NCBI RefSeq assembly: GCF_964204645.1
Contig: NC_134031.1
Coordinates: 21,451,307-21,515,306, forward strand
Source: Tubulanus polymorphus
Taxonomy: Eukaryota > Nemertea > Palaeonemertea > Tubulaniformes > Tubulanidae
Direction: 5' to 3'
Length of the DNA: 64,000 nt
Shown here: positions 1 to 9,894 of the stretch, piece after piece
Layout of the letters: each line of letters opens with the position of its first letter
Numbering within the stretch: position 1 is the stretch's first letter
Notes under the pieces: model-generated
Databases searched by the model: none
What the model saw: the letters and a program-made list of their open reading frames with translations, nothing else
Told to the model about the DNA's origin: nothing
Made by a program: the position numbers and the translations under genes

Positions 1-303
1 GATGAATTCTATCTTAATTGATGGGTTAGGGTGTACTGAACTGATTTCAAATAGATAGGTTGAAAGAATCAGAATTTTCTGGCTGCTTTTGGTTCTGAAG
101 ATGATGGATTCAATCTGAAAAGATGTGTTAAGGCGTATTGAACTGATTTCAAATAGATAGGTGGAAAGATTAAGAATTTTCTGGCTATTTATGCTCCTGA
201 AGATGATGGACTCGATCTGAAATGATAGGTTAAGGTAGACTGAACTGATTTCGAGTAGATGGACTGAAATATACAGATTTTTCTTGCAAAATAGGGTCCT
301 AAA

Positions 304-507
304 GATGATGAATTATATCTTAATTGATGGGTTAGGGTGAACTGAACTGATTTCAAATAGATAGGTGGAAAGATTAAGAATTTTCTGGCTATTTATGCTC
401 CTGAAGATGATGGACTCGATCTGAAATGATAGGTTAAGGTAAACTGAACTGATTTCGAGTAGATGGACTGAAAGATACAGATTTTTCTTGCAAAATAGGG
501 TCCTAAA
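304..507 (+). repeat. Representative 204-bp dimer: A/B hybrid monomer plus C
   Basis: The first monomer (304-405) begins as class A (gatgaattatatcttaatt, gggttagggtgaactg) but ends as class B (ggaaagattaagaa, ctatttatgctcctgaa), and is followed by a normal C. The switch lies within or just after the 24-base stretch where A and B are identical (monomer positions 40-63). It looks like an unequal exchange that removed 102 bp from a trimer. I located about 45 such dimers, for example at 1427, 4079, 10201, 12446, 16935, 21935, 22139, 29382, 29586, 33156, 39467, 45382, 46504, 55890 and 61398. Confidence 0.92.
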
Positions 508-813
508 GATTATGAATTCTATCTTAATTGATGGGTTAGGGTGTACTGAACTGATTTCAAATAGATAGGTTGAAAGAATCAGAATTTTCTGGCTGCTTTT
601 GGTTCTGAAGATGATGGATTCAATCTGAAAAGATGTGTTAAGGCGTATTGAACTGATTTCAAATAGATAGGTGGAAAGATTAAGAATTTCCTGGCTATTT
701 ATGCTCCTGAAGATGATGGACTCGATCTGAAATGATAGGTTAAGGTAAACTGAACTGATTTCGAGTAGATGGACTGAAAGATACAGATTTTTCTTGCAAA
801 ATAGGGTCCTAAA

Positions 814-915
814 GATGATGAATTCTATCTTAATTGATGGGTTAGGGTGTACTGAACTGATTTCAAATAGATAGGTTGAAAGAATCAGAATTTTCTGGCT
901 GCTTTTGGTTCTGAA
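814..915 (+). repeat. Representative class A monomer
   Basis: A typical A monomer of 102 bases. Diagnostic segments are gatgaattctatcttaatt at the start, gatgggttagggtgtactg in the middle and ggctgcttttggttctgaa at the end. It differs from class B at 17 of 102 positions and from class C at 26. Common variants are gagttc for gaattc, gtgaactg for gtgtactg, gcctttgg for gcttttgg, and attaag for aatcag. A and B are identical over monomer positions 40-63, which is where hybrid monomers switch class. Confidence 0.95.
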
Positions 916-1017
916 GATGATGGATTCAATCTGAAAAGATGTGTTAAGGCGTATTGAACTGATTTCAAATAGATAGGTGGAAAGATTAAGAATTTCCTGG
1001 CTATTTATGCTCCTGAA
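916..1017 (+). repeat. Representative class B monomer
   Basis: A typical B monomer of 102 bases. Diagnostic segments are gatggattcaatctgaaaag, gtgttaaggcgtattg, ggaaagattaagaa and ggctatttatgctcctgaa. This copy carries aatttcctgg instead of the common aattttctgg, a variant I saw only in the left zone. Variants of the second segment include gatgggctaagg, gatgggttaagg and gataggctaagg. The transposon at 37616 lies in a B monomer at the TTAA of gattaagaa. Confidence 0.95.
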
Positions 1018-1119
1018 GATGATGGACTCGATCTGAAATGATAGGTTAAGGTAAACTGAACTGATTTCGAGTAGATGGACTGAAAGATACAGATTTTTCT
1101 TGCAAAATAGGGTCCTAAA
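1018..1119 (+). repeat. Representative class C monomer
   Basis: A typical C monomer of 102 bases and the most divergent class (25 differences from B, 26 from A). Diagnostic segments are gatggactcgatctgaaatg, ataggttaagg, gatttcgagtagatggactg and cttgcaaaatagggtccta. It carries two CpG sites, in ctcgatc and ttcgag, where A has none and B usually has one. Variants include gtagactg for gtaaactg, ttatgg for ttaagg, cgagcag for cgagtag, and aaaatatgg for aaaataggg. Confidence 0.95.
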
Positions 1120-2242
1120 GATGATGAATTCTATATTAATTGATGTGTTAGGGTGTACTGAACTGATTTCAAATAGATAGGTTGAAAGAATCAGAATTTT
1201 CTGGCTGCTTTTGGTTCTGAAGATGATGGATTCAATCTGAAAAGATGTGTTAAGGCGTATTGAACTGATTTCAAATAGATAGGTGGAAAGATTAAGAATT
1301 TTTCTGGCTATTTATGCTCCTGAAGATGATGGACTCGATCTGAAATGATAGGTTAAGGTAGACTGAACTGATTTCGAGTAGATGGACTGAAAGATACAGA
1401 TTTTTCTTGCAAAATAGGGTCCTAAAGATGATGAGTTCTATCTTAATTGATGGGTTAGGGTGTACTGAACTGATTTCAAATAGATAGGTGGAAAGATTAA
1501 GAATTTTCTGGCTATTTATGCTCCTGAAGATGATGGACTCGATCTGAAATGATAGGTTAAGGTAAACTGAACTGATTTCGAATAGATGGACTGAAAGATA
1601 CAGATTTTTCTTGCAAAATAGGGTCCTAAAGATGATGAATTCTATCTTAATTGATGGGTTAGGGTGAACTGAACTGATTTCAAATAGATAGGTGGAAAGA
1701 ATCAGAATTTTCTGGCTGCCTTTGGTTCTGAAGATGATGGACTCAATCTGAAAAGATGGGCTAAGGCGTATTGAACTGATTTCAAATAGATAGGTGGAAA
1801 GATTAAGAATTTTCTGGCTATTTATGCTCCTGAAGATGATGGACTCGATCTGAAATGATAGGTTAAGGTAAACTGAACTGATTTCGAGTAGATGGACTGA
1901 AAGATACAGATTTTTCTTGCAAAATAGGGTCCTAAAGATGATGAATTCTATCTTAATTGATGGGTTAGGGTGTACTGAACTGATTTCAAATAGATAGGTT
2001 GAAAGATTAAGAATTTTCTGGCTGCTTTTGGTTCTGAAGATGATGGATTCAATCTGAAAAGATGTGTTAAGGCGTATTGAACTGATTTCGAATAGATAGG
2101 TGGAAAGATTAAGAATTTTCTGGCTATTTATGCTCCTGAAGATGATGGACTCGATCTGAAATGATAGGTTATGGTAAACTGAACTGATTTCGAGTAGATG
2201 GACTGAAAGATACAGATTTTTCTTGCAAAATAGGGTCCTAAA
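1120..2242 (+). repeat. 1123-bp supra-unit (11 monomers), copy 1
   Basis: The layout is trimer, hybrid dimer, trimer, trimer. The first trimer carries the marker tatattaatt in A and an extra T in B (T run 1299-1303). The dimer carries gagttc and cgaatagatgg. The last trimer carries attaag in A, cgaatagatagg in B and ttatgg in C. Related copies with the same marker order start at 4283, 5406 and 23057, each 1123 bp to the next unit. This copy has gatgtgttaggg where the others have gatgggttaggg. Confidence 0.85.
1299..1303 (+). other. Single-T insertion tag (T5 for T4) in a B monomer
   Basis: The B monomer here is 103 bases because aattttctgg became aatttttctgg. The same insertion recurs at 4462-4466, 5585-5589, 11808-11812, 15175-15179, 19358-19362, 21807-21811 and 23236-23240, always in a trimer whose A monomer carries tatattaatt. 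The linked pair of changes marks descent from one ancestral trimer; the eight copies account for all of the left arm's departure from strict 102-base phase. Confidence 0.9.
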
Positions 2243-4282
2243 GATGATGAATTCTATCTTAATTGATGGGTTAGGGTGTACTCAACTGATTTCAAATAGA
2301 TAGGTTGAAAGAATCAGAATTTTCTGGCTGCTTTTGGTTCTGAAGATGATGGATTCAATCTGAAAAGAAGTGTTAAGGCGTATTGAACTGATTTCAAATA
2401 GATAGGTGGAAAGATTAAGAATTTTCTGGCTATTTATGCTCCTGAAGATGATGGACTCGATCTGAAATGATAGGTTAAGGTAGACTGAACTGATTTCGAG
2501 TAGATGGACTGAAAGATACAGATTTTTCTTGCAAAATAGGGTCCTAAAGATGATGAATTCTATCTTAATTGATGGGTTAGGGTGAACTGAACTGATTTCA
2601 AATAGATAGGTGGAAAGAATCAGAATTTTCTGGCTGCCTTTGGTTCTGAAGATGATGGACTCAATCTGAAAAGATGGGCTAAGGCGTATTGAACTGATTT
2701 CAAATAGATAGGTGGAAAGATTAAGAATTTTCTGGCTATTTATGCTCCTGAAGATGATGGACTCGATCTGAAATGATAGGTTAAGGTAAACTGAACTGAT
2801 TTCGAGCAGATGGACTGAAAGATACAGATTTTTCTTGCAAAATAGGGTCCTAAAGATGATGAGTTCTATCTTAATTGATGGGTTAGGGTGTTCTGAACTG
2901 ATTTCAAATAGATAGGTGGAAAGAATCAGAATTTTCTGGCTGCTTTTGGTTCTGAAGATGATGGATTCAATCTGAAAAGATGGGTTAAGGCGTATTGAAC
3001 TGATTTCAAATAGATAGGGGGAAAGATTAAGAATTTTCTGGCTATTTATGCTCCTGAAGATGATGGACTCGATCTGAAATGATAGGTTAAGGTAGACTGA
3101 ACTGATTTCGAGTAGATGGACTGAAAGATACAGATTTTTCTTGCAAAATAGGGTCCTAAAGATGATGAGTTCTATCTTAATTGATGGGTTAGGGTGTACT
3201 GAACTGATTTCAAATAGATAGGTTGAAAGAATCAGAATTTTCTGGCTGCTTTTGGTTCTGAAGATGATGGATTCAATCTGAAAAGATGGGTTAAGGCGTA
3301 TTGAACTGATGTCAAATAGATAGGTGGAAAGATTAAGAATTTTCTGGCTATTTATGCTCCTGAAGATGATGGACTCGATCTGAAATGATAGGTTAAGGTA
3401 GACTGAACTGATTTCGAGTAGATGGACTGAAAGATACAGATTTTTCTTGCAAAATAGGGTCCTAAAGATGATGAATTCTATCTTAATTGATGGGTTAGGG
3501 TGAACTGAACTGATTTCAAATAGATGGGTGGAAAGAATCAGAATTTTCTGGCTGCCTTTGGTTCTGAAGATGATGGATTCAATCTGAAAAGATGTGTTAA
3601 GGCGTATTGAACTGATTTCAAATAGATTGGTGGAAAGATTAAGAATTTTCTGGCTATTCATGCTCCTGAAGATGATGGACTCGATCTGAAATGATAGGTT
3701 AAGGTAAACTGAACTGATTTCGAGTAGATGGACTGAAAGATACAGATTTTTCTTGCAAAATAGGGTCCTAAAGATGATGAATTCTATCTTAATTGATGGG
3801 TTAGGGTGTACTGAACTGATTTCAAATAGATGGGTGGAAAGAATCAGAATTTTCTGGCTGCCTTTGGTTCTGAAGATGATGGACTCAATCTTAAAAGATA
3901 GGCTAAGGTGTATTGAACTGATTTCAAATAGATAGGTGGAAAGATTAAGAATTTTCTGGCTATTTATGCTCCTGAAGATGATGGACTCGATCTGAAATGA
4001 TAGGTTAAGGTAGACTGAACTGATTTCGAGTAGATGGACTGAAAGATACAGATTTTTCTTGCAAAATAGGGTCCTAAAGATGATGAATTATATCTTAATT
4101 GATGGGTTAGGGTGAACTGAACTGATTTCAAATAGATAGGTGGAAAGATTAAGAATTTTCTGGCTATTTATGCTCCTGAAGATGATGGACTCGATCTGAA
4201 ATGATAGGTTAAGGTAAACTGAACTGATTTCGAGTAGATGGACTGAAAGATACAGATTTTTCTTGCAAAATAGGGTCCTAAA

Positions 4283-5405
4283 GATGATGAATTCTATATT
4301 AATTGATGGGTTAGGGTGTACTGAACTGATTTCAAATAGATAGGTTGAAAGAATCAGAATTTTCTGGCTGCTTTTGGTTCTGAAGATGATGGATTCAATC
4401 TGAAAAGATGTGTTAAGGCGTATTGAACTGATTTCAAATAGATAGGTGGAAAGATTAAGAATTTTTCTGGCTATTTATGCTCCTGAAGATGATGGACTCG
4501 ATCTGAAATGATAGGTTAAGGTAGACTGAACTGATTTCGAGTAGATGGACTGAAAGATACAGATTTTTCTTGCAAAATAGGGTCCTAAAGATGATGAGTT
4601 CTATCTTAATTGATGGGTTAGGGTGTACTGAACTGATTTCAAATAGATAGGTGGAAAGATTAAGAATTTTCTGGCTATTTATGCTCCTGAAGATGATGGA
4701 CTCGATCTGAAATGATAGGTTAAGGTAAACTGAACTGATTTCGAATAGATGGACTGAAAGATACAGATTTTTCTTGCAAAATAGGGTCCTAAAGATGATG
4801 AATTCTATCTTAATTGATGGGTTAGGGTGAACTGAACTGATTTCAAATAGATAGGTGGAAAGAATCAGAATTTTCTGGCTGCCTTTGGTTCTGAAGATGA
4901 TGGACTCAATCTGAAAAGATGGGCTAAGGCGTATTGAACTGATTTCAAATAGATAGGTGGAAAGATTAAGAATTTTCTGGCTATTTATGCTCCTGAAGAT
5001 GATGGACTCGATCTGAAATGATAGGTTAAGGTAAACTGAACTGATTTCGAGTAGATGGACTGAAAGATACAGATTTTTCTTGCAAAATAGGGTCCTAAAG
5101 ATGATGAATTCTATCTTAATTGATGGGTTAGGGTGTACTGAACTGATTTCAAATAGATAGGTTGAAAGATTAAGAATTTTCTGGCTGCTTTTGGTTCTGA
5201 AGATGATGGATTCAATCTGAAAAGATGTGTTAAGGCGTATTGAACTGATTTCGAATAGATAGGTGGAAAGATTAAGAATTTTCTGGCTATTTATGCTCCT
5301 GAAGATGATGGACTCGATCTGAAATGATAGGTTATGGTAAACTGAACTGATTTCGAGTAGATGGACTGAAAGATACAGATTTTTCTTGCAAAATAGGGTC
5401 CTAAA
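4283..5405 (+). repeat. 1123-bp supra-unit, copy 2 (tandem with copy 3)
   Basis: Same order of markers as 1120-2242: tatattaatt plus the extra T (run 4462-4466), hybrid dimer at 4590 with cgaatagatgg, trimer at 4794 with gatgggctaagg, and trimer at 5100 with ttatgg. It is directly followed by another copy at 5406, a head-to-tail duplication with period exactly 11 monomers plus one base. Confidence 0.85.
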
Positions 5406-6528
5406 GATGATGAATTCTATATTAATTGATGGGTTAGGGTGTACTGAACTGATTTCAAATAGATAGGTTGAAAGAATCAGAATTTTCTGGCTGCTTTTGG
5501 TTCTGAAGATGATGGATTCAATCTGAAAAGATGTGTTAAGGCGTATTGAACTGATTTCAAATAGATAGGTGGAAAGATTAAGAATTTTTCTGGCTATTTA
5601 TGCTCCTGAAGATGATGGACTCGATCTGAAATGATAGGTTAAGGTAGACTGAACTGATTTCGAGTAGATGGACTGAAAGATACAGATTTTTCTTGCAAAA
5701 TAGGGTCCTAAAGATGATGAGTTCTATCTTAATTGATGGGTTAGGGTGTACTGAACTGATTTCAAATAGATAGGTGGAAAGATTAAGAATTTTCTGGCTA
5801 TTTATGCTCCTGAAGATGATGGACTCGATCTGAAATGATAGGTTAAGGTAAACTGAACTGATTTCGAATAGATGGACTGAAAGATACAGATTTTTCTTGC
5901 AAAATAGGGTCCTAAAGATGATGAATTCTATCTTAATTGATGGGTTAGGGTGAACTGAACTGATTTCAAATAGATAGGTGGAAAGAATCAGAATTTTCTG
6001 GCTGCCTTTGGTTCTGAAGATGATGGACTCAATCTGAAAAGATGGGCTAAGGCGTATTGAACTGATTTCAAATAGATAGGTGGAAAGATTAAGAATTTTC
6101 TGGCTATTTATGCTCCTGAAGATGATGGACTCGATCTGAAATGATAGGTTAAGGTAAACTGAACTGATTTCGAGTAGATGGACTGAAAGATACAGATTTT
6201 TCTTGCAAAATAGGGTCCTAAAGATGATGAATTCTATCTTAATTGATGGGTTAGGGTGTACTGAACTGATTTCAAATAGATAGGTTGAAAGATTAAGAAT
6301 TTTCTGGCTGCTTTTGGTTCTGAAGATGATGGATTCAATCTGAAAAGATGTGTTAAGGCGTATTGAACTGATTTCGAATAGATAGGTGGAAAGATTAAGA
6401 ATTTTCTGGCTATTTATGCTCCTGAAGATGATGGACTCGATCTGAAATGATAGGTTATGGTAAACTGAACTGATTTCGAGTAGATGGACTGAAAGATACA
6501 GATTTTTCTTGCAAAATAGGGTCCTAAA
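5406..6528 (+). repeat. 1123-bp supra-unit, copy 3
   Basis: Repeats the 4283-5405 unit with extra-T run at 5585-5589. Unlike copy 2, it is followed at 6529 by the trimer bearing the rare variant gtgtactcaactg, as copy 1 is at 2243. It is therefore also the start of the larger block 5406-8364. Confidence 0.85.
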
Positions 6529-8364
6529 GATGATGAATTCTATCTTAATTGATGGGTTAGGGTGTACTCAACTGATTTCAAATAGATAGGTTGAAAGAAT
6601 CAGAATTTTCTGGCTGCTTTTGGTTCTGAAGATGATGGATTCAATCTGAAAAGAAGTGTTAAGGCGTATTGAACTGATTTCAAATAGATAGGTGGAAAGA
6701 TTAAGAATTTTCTGGCTATTTATGCTCCTGAAGATGATGGACTCGATCTGAAATGATAGGTTAAGGTAGACTGAACTGATTTCGAGTAGATGGACTGAAA
6801 GATACAGATTTTTCTTGCAAAATAGGGTCCTAAAGATGATGAATTCTATCTTAATTGATGGGTTAGGGTGAACTGAACTGATTTCAAATAGATAGGTTGA
6901 AAGAATCAGAATTTTCTGGCTGCCTTTGGTTCTGAAGATGATGGACTCAATCTGAAAAGATGGGCTAAGGCGTATTGATCTGATTTCAAATAGATAGGTG
7001 GAAAGATTAAGAATTTTCTGGCTATTAATGCTCCTGAAGATGATGGACTCGATCTGAAATGATAGGTTAAGGTAAACTGAACTGATTTCGAGCAGATGGA
7101 CTGAAAGATACAGATTTTTCTTGCAAAATAGGGTCCTAAAGATGATGAGTTCTATCTTAATTGATGGGTTAGGGTGTACTGAACTGATTTCAAATAGATA
7201 GGTGGAAAGAATCAGAATTTTCTGGCTGCTTTTGGTTCTGAAGATGATGGATTCAATCTGAAAAGATGGGTTAAGGCGTATTGAACTGATTTCAAATAGA
7301 TAGGGGGAAAGATTAAGAATTTTCTGGCTATTTATGCTCCTGAAGATGATGGACTCGATCTGAAATGATAGGTTAAGGTAGACTGAACTGATTTCGAGTA
7401 GATGGACTGAAAGATACAGATTTTTCTTGCAAAATAGGGTCCTAAAGATGATGAGTTCTATCTTAATTGATGGGTTAGGGTGTACTGAACTGATTTCAAA
7501 TAGATAGGTTGAAAGAATCAGAATTTTCTGGCTGCTTTTGGTTCTGAAGATGATGGATTCAATCTGAAAAGATGGGTTAAGGCGTATTGAACTGATGTCA
7601 AATAGATAGGTGGAAAGATTAAGAATTTTCTGGCTATTTATGCTCCTGAAGATGATGGACTCGATCTGAAATGATAGGTTAAGGTAGACTGAACTGATTT
7701 CGAGTAGATGGACTGAAAGATACAGATTTTTCTTGCAAAATAGGGTCCTAAAGATGATGAATTCTATCTTAATTGATGGGTTAGGGTGAACTGAACTGAT
7801 TTCAAATAGATGGGTGGAAAGAATCAGAATTTTCTGGCTGCCTTTGGTTCTGAAGATGATGGATTCAATCTGAAAAGATGTGTTAAGGCGTATTGAACTG
7901 ATTTCAAATAGATTGGTGGAAAGATTAAGAATTTTCTGGCTATTCATGCTCCTGAAGATGATGGACTCGATCTGAAATGATAGGTTAAGGTAAACTGAAC
8001 TGATTTCGAGTAGATGGACTGAAAGATACAGATTTTTCTTGCAAAATAGGGTCCTAAAGATGATGAATTCTATCTTAATTGATGGGTTAGGGTGTACTGA
8101 ACTGATTTCAAATAGATGGGTGGAAAGAATCAGAATTTTCTGGCTGCCTTTGGTTCTGAAGATGATGGACTCAATCTGAAAAGATAGGCTAAGGTGTATT
8201 GAACTGATTTCAAATAGATAGGTGGAAAGATTAAGAATTTTCTGGCTATTTATGCTCCTGAAGATGATGGACTCGATCTGAAATGATAGGTTAAGGTAGA
8301 CTGAACTGATTTCGAGTAGATGGACTGAAAGATACAGATTTTTCTTGCAAAATAGGGTCCTAAA
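5406..8364 (+). repeat. 2959-bp amplified block, copy 2
   Basis: Copy of 1120-4078 (offset 4286). Private differences include gttgaaag for gtggaaag near 6896, gatctgattt near 6978 and tattaatgctcc near 7024. A shorter third relative lies at 23057-25505 (offset 21937 from copy 1) and diverges at the B monomer of its last trimer. Confidence 0.85.
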
Positions 8365-8670
8365 GATGATGAATTCTATCTTAATTGATGGGTTAGGGTG
8401 TACTGAACTGATTTCAAATAGATAGGTTGAAAGATTAAGAACTTTCTGGCTGCTTTTGGTTCTGCAGATGATGGATTCAATCTGAAAAGATGGGTTTAGG
8501 CGTATTGAACTGATTTCAAATGGATAGGTGGAAAGATTAAGAATTTTCTGGCTATTTATGCTCCTGAAGATGATGGACTCGATCTGAAATGATAGGTTAA
8601 GGTAAACTGAACTGATTTCGAGTAGATGGACTGAAAGATATAGATTTTTCTTGCAAAATAGGGTCCTAAA
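8365..8670 (+). repeat. Right-zone-like trimer within the left zone
   Basis: This trimer combines gaactttctggc in A with aaatggatagg in B. I otherwise see that combination only from 26322 onward (for example 28158, 31014, 32238, 38549 and 60072). Its neighbours on both sides are left-zone trimers. It could be a relic of the common ancestor, or a short conversion or exchange tract. Confidence 0.7.
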
Positions 8671-9894
8671 GATGATGAATTCTATCTTAATTGATGGGTT
8701 AGGGTGTACTGAACTGATTTCAAATAGATAGGTTGAAAGAATCAGAATTTTCTGGCTGCCTTTGGTTCTGAAGATGATGGACTCAATCTGAAAAGATGGG
8801 TTAAGGCGTATTGAACTGATTTCAAATAGATAGGTGGAAAGATTAAGAATTTTCTGGCTATTTATGCTCCTGAAGATGATGGACTCGATCTGAAATGATA
8901 GGTTAAGGTAAACTGAACTGATTTCGAGTAGATGGACTGAAAGATACAGATTTTTCTTGCAAAATAGGGTCCTAAAGATGATGAATTCTATCTTAATTGA
9001 TGGGTTAGGGTGTACTGAACTGATTTCAAATAGATTGGTTGAAAGAATCAGAATTTTCTGGCTGCTTGTGGTTCTGAAGATGATGGATTCAATCTGAAAA
9101 GATGTGTTAAGGCGTATTGAACTGATTTCAAATAGATAGGTGGAAAGATTAAGAATTTTCTGGCTATTTATGCTCCTGAAGATGATGGACTCGATCTGAA
9201 ATGATAGGTTAAGGTAGACTGAACTGATTTCGAGTAGATGGACTGAAAGATACAGATTTTTCTTGCAAAATAGGGTCCTAAAGATGATGAATTCTATCTT
9301 AATTGATGGGTTAGGGTGAACTGAACTGATTTCAAATAGATGGGTGGAAAGAATCAGAATTTTCTGGCTGCCTTTGGTTCTGAAGATGATGGACTCAATC
9401 TGAAAAGATAGGCTAAGGCGTATTGAACTGATTTCAAATACATAGGTGGAAAGATTAAGAATTTTCTGGCTATTTATGCTCCTGAAGATGATGGACTCGA
9501 TCTGAAATGATAGGTTAAGGTAAACTGAACTGATTTCGAGTAGATGGACTGAAAGATACAGATTTTTCTTGCAAAATAGGGTCCTAAAGATGATGAATTC
9601 TATCTTAATTGATGGGTTAGGGTGTACTGAACTGATTTCAAATAGATAGGTTGAAAGAATCAGAATTTTCTGGCTGCTTTTGGTTCTGAAGATGATGGAT
9701 TCAATCTGAAAAGATGTGTTAAGGCGTATTGAACTGATTTCAAATAGATAGGTGGAAAGATTAAGAATTTCCTGGCTATTTATGCTCCTGAAGATGATGG
9801 ACTCGATCTGAAATGATAGGTTAAGGTAAACTGAACTGATTTCGAGTAGATGGACTGAAAGATACAGATTTTTCTTGCAAAATAGGGTCCTAAA

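Larger units (their letters stand above)
814..1119 (+). repeat. Representative 306-bp higher-order repeat (A-B-C trimer)
   Basis: One complete A-B-C unit. Trimers make up most of the array. The longest run without any dimer that I could follow is 23568-29381, exactly 19 trimers; another is 5917-10200, exactly 14 trimers. Trimers far apart agree much better with each other than A, B and C agree within a trimer. This is the defining sign of a higher-order repeat: the trimer, not the monomer, is the unit of amplification. Confidence 0.95.
1120..4078 (+). repeat. 2959-bp amplified block, copy 1
   Basis: This block recurs at 5406-8364 with a constant offset of 4286 bases. Shared rare variants include ctcaactg (near 2282 and 6568), gaagtgttaagg, atagggggaaag, gatgtcaaatag, cgagcagatgg and tattcatgctcc. 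The correspondence ends at 4079/8365, where the following repeats differ. The two copies differ at scattered single bases only, for example gtgttctg against gtgtactg near 2890/7176. Confidence 0.85.

Noticed and set aside
2282-3661. Minus-strand open reading frame of 459 codons made of 34-residue repeats
   Set aside because: It lies wholly within the satellite and translates A, B and C monomers. Its ATG arises from a chance change (tattcatgctcc for tatttatgctcc) and its stop from another (ctcaactg). No promoter context, signal or known domain supports a gene.
3753-3935. Short plus-strand frame of 60 codons
   Set aside because: Satellite sequence with chance substitutions that remove stops; ordinary plus-strand monomers are closed in all frames.
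6568-7947. Second 459-codon minus-strand frame, nearly identical to the first
   Set aside because: It is the copy of the first frame in the block duplicated at offset 4286. Duplication of the satellite explains it, not a gene family.
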